This document shows, one piece after another, positions 59,874 to 64,000 of a DNA stretch of 64,000 nucleotides (position 1 is the stretch's first letter; each line of letters starts with the position of its first letter). Below the pieces are notes generated by a model. The model worked only from the letters and a program-made list of their open reading frames with translations. It was not told the DNA's origin and made no database searches. Source of the stretch: Pseudopedobacter sp037968815 (lineage in GTDB: Bacteria; Bacteroidota; Bacteroidia; Sphingobacteriales; Sphingobacteriaceae); contig JBBKWF010000011.1 in NCBI GenBank assembly GCA_037968815.1, positions 1-64,000 on the forward strand. The letters are read 5' to 3'. A program made the translations under genes and the position numbers.

Positions 59874-60659
59874 ATGACATTAATAAAAAAACCAGAGAAT
59901 GAAATTGAATTCAAATCTTGGCTGAAAGCTGAATTGGGTTTTGATGTTAATGAAAAATATGAATATTATTTTGAAACAGTAGTAAAAAAGCTTAAAACTG
60001 ATTTTGAAAACTGTTTGTTTTGGACAACACTTTTAAACGAATTAAATGAAATAAACGATAAGTATTTCACATTAAAAGGTGTTCATCTCTTAATTCCAAC
60101 TAATAAACCTAACGTATATACCAAAAGTCTGGACTCTGTTATAATAAAGGCGTTCAGAAAGAATATTTTAAATAATTCTGAATTTCCAAATCCTCCAAAA
60201 AACGGATGGGTTACTCCGGATAACTGGTTTGAAAGTATTAACGATATTATAAGGACTACAATCACTGTTAAATATCTTGATGGTGTTGAGTTTATTATAA
60301 ATGAAATCTCAAATCTATGTAATACTCATACTTTGAACTTTGATTCGTCATTTGAAGCTCGAGAAGAAGGTTATTATGCTGCACATAGCGGAGTGTCTAT
60401 TCCATTTTCAATACCTAATATAAACTTTTCACCAATCAATAAATCGATAAATATTGAAATTCAAGTCACTACTCAAATACAAGAGATAATAAAAACGTTA
60501 TTACATAAACACTATGAAGAGAAAAGGAAAATAGTTTTACCAAAGGATTATAAATGGCAATGGGATCATAAGAGTCCTGAATTTATACCAAATTACTTAG
60601 GGCATATAATTCATTATGTTGAAGGTATGATAATAGAAATAAGAGATAAGGAAAAATAA
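59874..60659 (+). CDS. RelA/SpoT-type nucleotide pyrophosphokinase domain protein
   Basis: A 261-residue protein resembling small alarmone synthetases or toxSAS enzymes. The ATP-binding loop appears as KSLDSVIIKAFR (Lys84, Ser85, Ser88, Lys92, Arg95). RTTITVKYLDGVEFI (Arg127, Asp136) corresponds to the central strand, EEGYYAAHSGV (Tyr168, His171) to the GTP/acceptor Tyr motif and INIEIQVTTQIQE to the catalytic E-x-Q (Glu195, Gln197). There is no hydrolase, TGS or ACT domain. Divergence from RelA argues for a toxin or defence role. The partner gene starts 10 bases downstream. Confidence 0.72.
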   Translation: MTLIKKPENEIEFKSWLKAELGFDVNEKYEYYFETVVKKLKTDFENCLFWTTLLNELNEINDKYFTLKGVHLLIPTNKPNVYTKSLDSVIIKAFRKNILNNSEFPNPPKNGWVTPDNWFESINDIIRTTITVKYLDGVEFIINEISNLCNTHTLNFDSSFEAREEGYYAAHSGVSIPFSIPNINFSPINKSINIEIQVTTQIQEIIKTLLHKHYEEKRKIVLPKDYKWQWDHKSPEFIPNYLGHIIHYVEGMIIEIRDKEK

Positions 60660-60669
60660 ATATTATGTT

Positions 60670-61122
60670 ATGTTAGAAAAATTTGAAGAATACTTAGGCC
60701 AGTTGCCACTAACAAGGGCTATTAAAGGTAGAATTGAGGAAGTAATCACATTGAATATGAAGATTAAAGAACTAGATATTCAAGATATTTTTATTTGTGA
60801 ACTTAAAAATGAAGAAGGTTCAAGGACCTACACATCATTATGGCTTTTTACCAAAAGATATACTATAGAATGTAAAAATTTCTTAACTCAAAATGACTTT
60901 GATTTGGTACCTCACTTCAATAGAGTTGGGTATTGCTCAATTGCTCCTTTTAATTTCAATTTTGATGAGCCCAACGATAGTTCATCAGTTAAAATTCATT
61001 TTTCATACTCAATTGCATCAGGAATGGGAGGCGTAACAGGGGATTTAATTGCTACCGAACAGAATTGCACCTATGCTTTGTATATTTATAAAAAATATAT
61101 AGTTTCTAATTTAATAGAATAA
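60670..61122 (+). CDS. Unknown partner protein of the RelA/SpoT-like gene
   Basis: A 150-residue protein not recognised. Its N-terminal 40 residues are helical (LEKFEEYLGQLPLTRAIKGR). The middle looks like beta strands (SRTYTSLWLFTKRYTIECKNF). After an acidic turn (FDEPNDSSS) comes a Gly/Ser-rich stretch (FSYSIASGMGGVTGDLIAT) and an aromatic C-terminal helix. No signal or membrane helix. Close spacing behind the RelA/SpoT-like gene suggests an operon, with this as candidate antitoxin or regulator. Confidence 0.65.
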   Translation: MLEKFEEYLGQLPLTRAIKGRIEEVITLNMKIKELDIQDIFICELKNEEGSRTYTSLWLFTKRYTIECKNFLTQNDFDLVPHFNRVGYCSIAPFNFNFDEPNDSSSVKIHFSYSIASGMGGVTGDLIATEQNCTYALYIYKKYIVSNLIE

Positions 61123-61729
61123 CTGCAATCAACGATATAAATCAAGCTCGTCGGGATTTGTAATCCCGATACTATAATGAAGGATTTTTAATCCCATTTA
61201 AACCAATAGACAGCATAGTCTTTGACTCACGTGGTTCATTTAGATTGCAAATCCCAACCAGCGTAATTAACTCATATCAAAAAACACAAAAACCTTACCT
61301 TCTATAAGCCCAATACCCTCCCCAATGGCTGTAACCGAAAACTTAAACGGAAATTCATAAATAAATGAACTAACTGTAAGTAAATGGTTTAAAAACAATG
61401 GGTTTGCATTAGTTGATTTTGAAAACAGAAAATCTGGCAGCTATACAGATGGCATATACGTCAGCATAAAAGAAAACGAATTATTTAAGACCTATTAGAG
61501 GATATTTATCGGAGTTTATTAATATTCGAAGTAAAAACAATCTCCAATAGGTTAGAATGCCTCTGCTATACTCCTATTTTATTATTTATTTCTTTAACAT
61601 GAAAATTTCATTTAAACAAAATGCATCTTCAGTTTGCAAATACAGGCAACATGGCTATGAATACTTGGAAGAGCTGAAAGAGTTTATAAGGGTGGTAAGT
61701 AATTAACTAGCACAAGCCCTTACACAAAA
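61123..61729. other. Gene-poor region with hairpins and a protein fragment
   Basis: TCGGGATT-TGT-AATCCCGA (61151-61169) is a perfect palindrome, and GGATT/AATCC and GATTGCAAATCCC pieces recur to 61256. A 44-codon open stretch (61364-61498; VSKWFKNNGFALVDF, then SGSYTDGIYVSIKENEL) has no start and looks like the end of a lost gene. A 35-codon frame at 61599-61706 is too weak to call. Confidence 0.5.
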
Positions 61730-61760
61730 AACGGTTGTTTACCAATAGAAAACAACCGTT
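61730..61760 (-). terminator. Terminator after the TonB-dependent receptor gene
   Basis: AACGGTTGTTT (61730-61740) and AAACAACCGTT (61750-61760) are complementary round a 9-base loop; the A run at 61726-61730 gives a T tract on the minus strand. It lies 36 bases past the receptor stop codon. Confidence 0.8.
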
Positions 61761-61796
61761 CAAAAATCATCGCTGTTCAACAGCAACCATTAATCC

Positions 61797-64000
61797 TTAA
61801 AATTCTTTTTCGCCAAATTCGCTGTTAGGCAATTTAAGTTTCTTGGTCAGTTTATTAAGGTTGAAGCTTAAATTCAGCATAAAAACATCAACTTCGTATA
61901 TATAGTTGGTGGTGGTATAAAAATCTGGCCCAGAAGTCGTAATCCTTTGCTCATTACTTTTTAGCAAGCCCATATCCATATTTTGCCATTGCAATAATGC
62001 TGTTAACCTGCCATTCATAAAAGTTTTTTTGAATGAAGTGTTCGGAGATAAAAATGCTCCGTCTTTACCCTGTACCGTTGGTCTTTCCGATAAATAGTTC
62101 AGATTTCCTTGGATGCTAAACGTTGGCGTAACTTGAAAGTTGGTGTTTGCATTAATAGAATATACCCATCCCGAATTTTCAACATTGTTTGGATAGTTTA
62201 AAATTACCCCGTTTAAAGTACTTTTATAAACATTTGTACCAAGGTAGATTTGATTCCATTTAACAGGGCTATAATTAGCACCAAGCTCTAAACCTAAGCG
62301 AGTGCCTTTACCTGCATTGGTAAAAACGCGGTTTAATACCGTATCAGCAAAAACACTGTTTACTCGCTGAATTGGGTTTTTAATATCTTGGTAATACAGC
62401 GTACTCACAAAAGAACCTTGATTGAAGTTTTTAATGATTCCTGCTTCGGCTAAATAAACAAATTCGGGTAAAAGATTGGCATCACCCTGCTCTAGTGTTT
62501 CCGAGTGCTCCCTTTCTGGGATTGGGTTAAGCTCAAAATTATTGGTTCTTTGTACCCTACGGCTAACTCCAGCTTTTAATTTCCAGCCGTCATTAAAACT
62601 ATAAAGAATATTTGCCGACGGAAAGAAGTTATTTAATTCAAGCTTATAATCATTTATAACACTTGAAGCCACTTTTAAATCTCTGCTTGCATACTCGTAA
62701 CGTAAACCTCCAACATACTCTAAACGATTTGCTTTGCCAGAATATTGACTGTAGATAGAGTGGATATGATTGGTAGCCTTAACATCGCCACTGAAGGTTG
62801 GCAATGTTGTAAAATCTGTATCTCCAGTGTTTTTAACGCCATAAATAAACCTACCGTCTTGCTGGTCTAATCGGTATTGATAGCCTGTTTCCAGTTTACC
62901 GTCACCAATATTTATTGCATAATCTACTTTCCCTCTAAAACCATCTAAAGGATTCTTATAGGTGCTTAATGTGTTTTGTACGGTATCCTGCCCTTCTATA
63001 TTTCTATTTTTTGTAGAGCCATAAAGATTGGCATGTTCATAAATTGCAGAAAAGCTTAATGATGATTTATCCTGAAAAGTATGCAAATAATCAACGTTAC
63101 CAAGTACAAAATCGCCTTGTTTATTCTGCAGGTTAGAGTTAAAGTATTTGTTTCTTCCAATTATATTTCCGCTACTAATTTGCGTGTTGGTGTTGTCATA
63201 ATTAATATCTGCAAGTCTATCTTGGAATTTATGTCCTGCAAAAAATCCTACAGAAAATTGGTTGTTTTTGGAAGGTGTAAACCCTAAATTGAATCTTCCG
63301 CCATAATTATGTTTATCAAAACTTCGCTCTCCCAAAGATGGGAAAGTAGTTTTTTTATCACCAATAATAGTAAATACATCACCCTCACGGTAACCAGCAT
63401 TGTCGTTTCTTAGGTAATTGGCACTTGCAGATAAATCCCACTTATCCTTTTTATAGTTTAAAGTAACATCAGCACCATAGCGTTGTTGACTTTCTATATT
63501 ACCATAATCTTCTATAGACGGAAAGCCACCTTGTAGGTTAGCAATAAAAGCCAATCCATCATCAGCTCCCTTTTTTGTGGTGATATTAATAATTCCGCCT
63601 TTACCATCAGGATCATATTTTGCAGATGGAGAAGTAATAAGTTCTATGTTTTCTACTGTATTTGCTGGTAATTGACTTAAAATAGTGCTGGCATCAGTTT
63701 GTACTGGTTTTCCGTTTATCAGCACCAAAAAGCCTTTAGAGCCTCTTACAGAAATTTCGCCCTGCCCGTCTACCGTAACTGAAGGCATGTTTTTAATTAC
63801 ATCTACGGCTGTCCCGCCTTTTGCAGCTACAAATTGGTCTGCTTTATAAACTTGCTTATCAATTTTATTAATGTTTTGCAATGCTTGTCCGCTTACTTTT
63901 ACCTCATTTAAAAAACGTTGATTTAGGCTAAGCTCTTGCTTACCTACATTTAGTTTTTGACTTGCCATAAGTTTAATCTCTCCCGATTGAAAAGTATTAT
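61797..64000 (-). CDS. TonB-dependent receptor / outer membrane beta-barrel protein (partial)
   Basis: The visible 734 codons run open to the right edge, so the N-terminal signal and likely a carboxypeptidase-like regulatory domain lie outside; an internal Met at 63968 is not the true start. The plug domain is visible (DVIKNMPSVTVDGQGEISVR, then GFLVLINGKPVQT and NIELITSPSAKYDPDGKGG, INITTKK), followed by a barrel with many aromatic strands (about residues 150-720). The type is the OMP_b-brl_3-like family without a SusD partner here. The ligand is unknown. Confidence 0.9.
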   Translation of the reverse strand, partial: NTFQSGEIKLMASQKLNVGKQELSLNQRFLNEVKVSGQALQNINKIDKQVYKADQFVAAKGGTAVDVIKNMPSVTVDGQGEISVRGSKGFLVLINGKPVQTDASTILSQLPANTVENIELITSPSAKYDPDGKGGIINITTKKGADDGLAFIANLQGGFPSIEDYGNIESQQRYGADVTLNYKKDKWDLSASANYLRNDNAGYREGDVFTIIGDKKTTFPSLGERSFDKHNYGGRFNLGFTPSKNNQFSVGFFAGHKFQDRLADINYDNTNTQISSGNIIGRNKYFNSNLQNKQGDFVLGNVDYLHTFQDKSSLSFSAIYEHANLYGSTKNRNIEGQDTVQNTLSTYKNPLDGFRGKVDYAINIGDGKLETGYQYRLDQQDGRFIYGVKNTGDTDFTTLPTFSGDVKATNHIHSIYSQYSGKANRLEYVGGLRYEYASRDLKVASSVINDYKLELNNFFPSANILYSFNDGWKLKAGVSRRVQRTNNFELNPIPEREHSETLEQGDANLLPEFVYLAEAGIIKNFNQGSFVSTLYYQDIKNPIQRVNSVFADTVLNRVFTNAGKGTRLGLELGANYSPVKWNQIYLGTNVYKSTLNGVILNYPNNVENSGWVYSINANTNFQVTPTFSIQGNLNYLSERPTVQGKDGAFLSPNTSFKKTFMNGRLTALLQWQNMDMGLLKSNEQRITTSGPDFYTTTNYIYEVDVFMLNLSFNLNKLTKKLKLPNSEFGEKEF

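Noticed and set aside
61599..61706. 35-codon frame after the hairpin region
   Set aside because: Too short, no conserved pattern and no visible start signal; cannot be supported as a gene.

Overview
The window reads as chromosomal DNA of a Bacteroidota bacterium, most likely Sphingobacteriaceae (Pedobacter-like). The signs are AT-rich DNA, promoters of the TAnnTTTG type, scarce Shine-Dalgarno sites, a type IX secretion gene (porQ), DUF2652, many SusC-era outer-membrane and lipoprotein genes, and short intergenic palindromes of the kind common in that family. This placement is inference from gene content; no rRNA or tRNA gene was seen.

Layout. 1-3800: a MacB-type permease and a small set of exported proteins (YHYH lipoprotein, EF-hand lipoprotein, anchored protein). 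4143-27160: mostly housekeeping genes, with queA, ispD, a mazF/ribbon-helix-helix toxin-antitoxin pair, cobalamin adenosyltransferase, gatC, plsC, trpS, dNK, kdsB, an aldehyde dehydrogenase, lon, lpxR, arfB, porQ, a Na+/H+ antiporter and cmk. 27374-38465: a long minus-strand stretch with cysteine desulfurase and then a redox/metal-stress block: two flavin disulfide reductases (one a true mercuric reductase), alpha/beta hydrolase, DUF2652 protein, FMN reductase, an ArsR-merTP-merA operon, OsmC, a thioredoxin and an ECF sigma/anti-sigma pair. 38606-49132: glmM, two small transport/lipid genes, rpsA, and a glycolysis operon (pfkA, a BadF-type kinase, gapA) divergent from a Nudix-winged-helix regulator.

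49493-61796 is an accessory region. After purU comes a decayed IS982 transposase tail, then a run of sulfatase genes: one fused in frame to the first part of an MFS transporter, three intact ones, and at least two broken copies. The run ends with a diverged, frameshifted second copy of the 3' end of purU joined directly to a sulfatase remnant, so the sulfatase segment is flanked by direct repeats of purU. Next to it is a two-gene unit made of a RelA/SpoT-type nucleotide pyrophosphokinase domain protein and an unknown 150-residue protein, a candidate (p)ppGpp/(pp)pApp-type toxin-antitoxin or defence unit. The window closes inside a TonB-dependent receptor gene that runs off the right edge.

Functional links: the mer operon imports Hg2+ (MerTP) and reduces it (MerA) under an ArsR repressor whose putative operator overlaps the -33 box. 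The sulfatases would desulfate polysaccharides in the periplasm, but the formylglycine-generating enzyme they need is not in this window.
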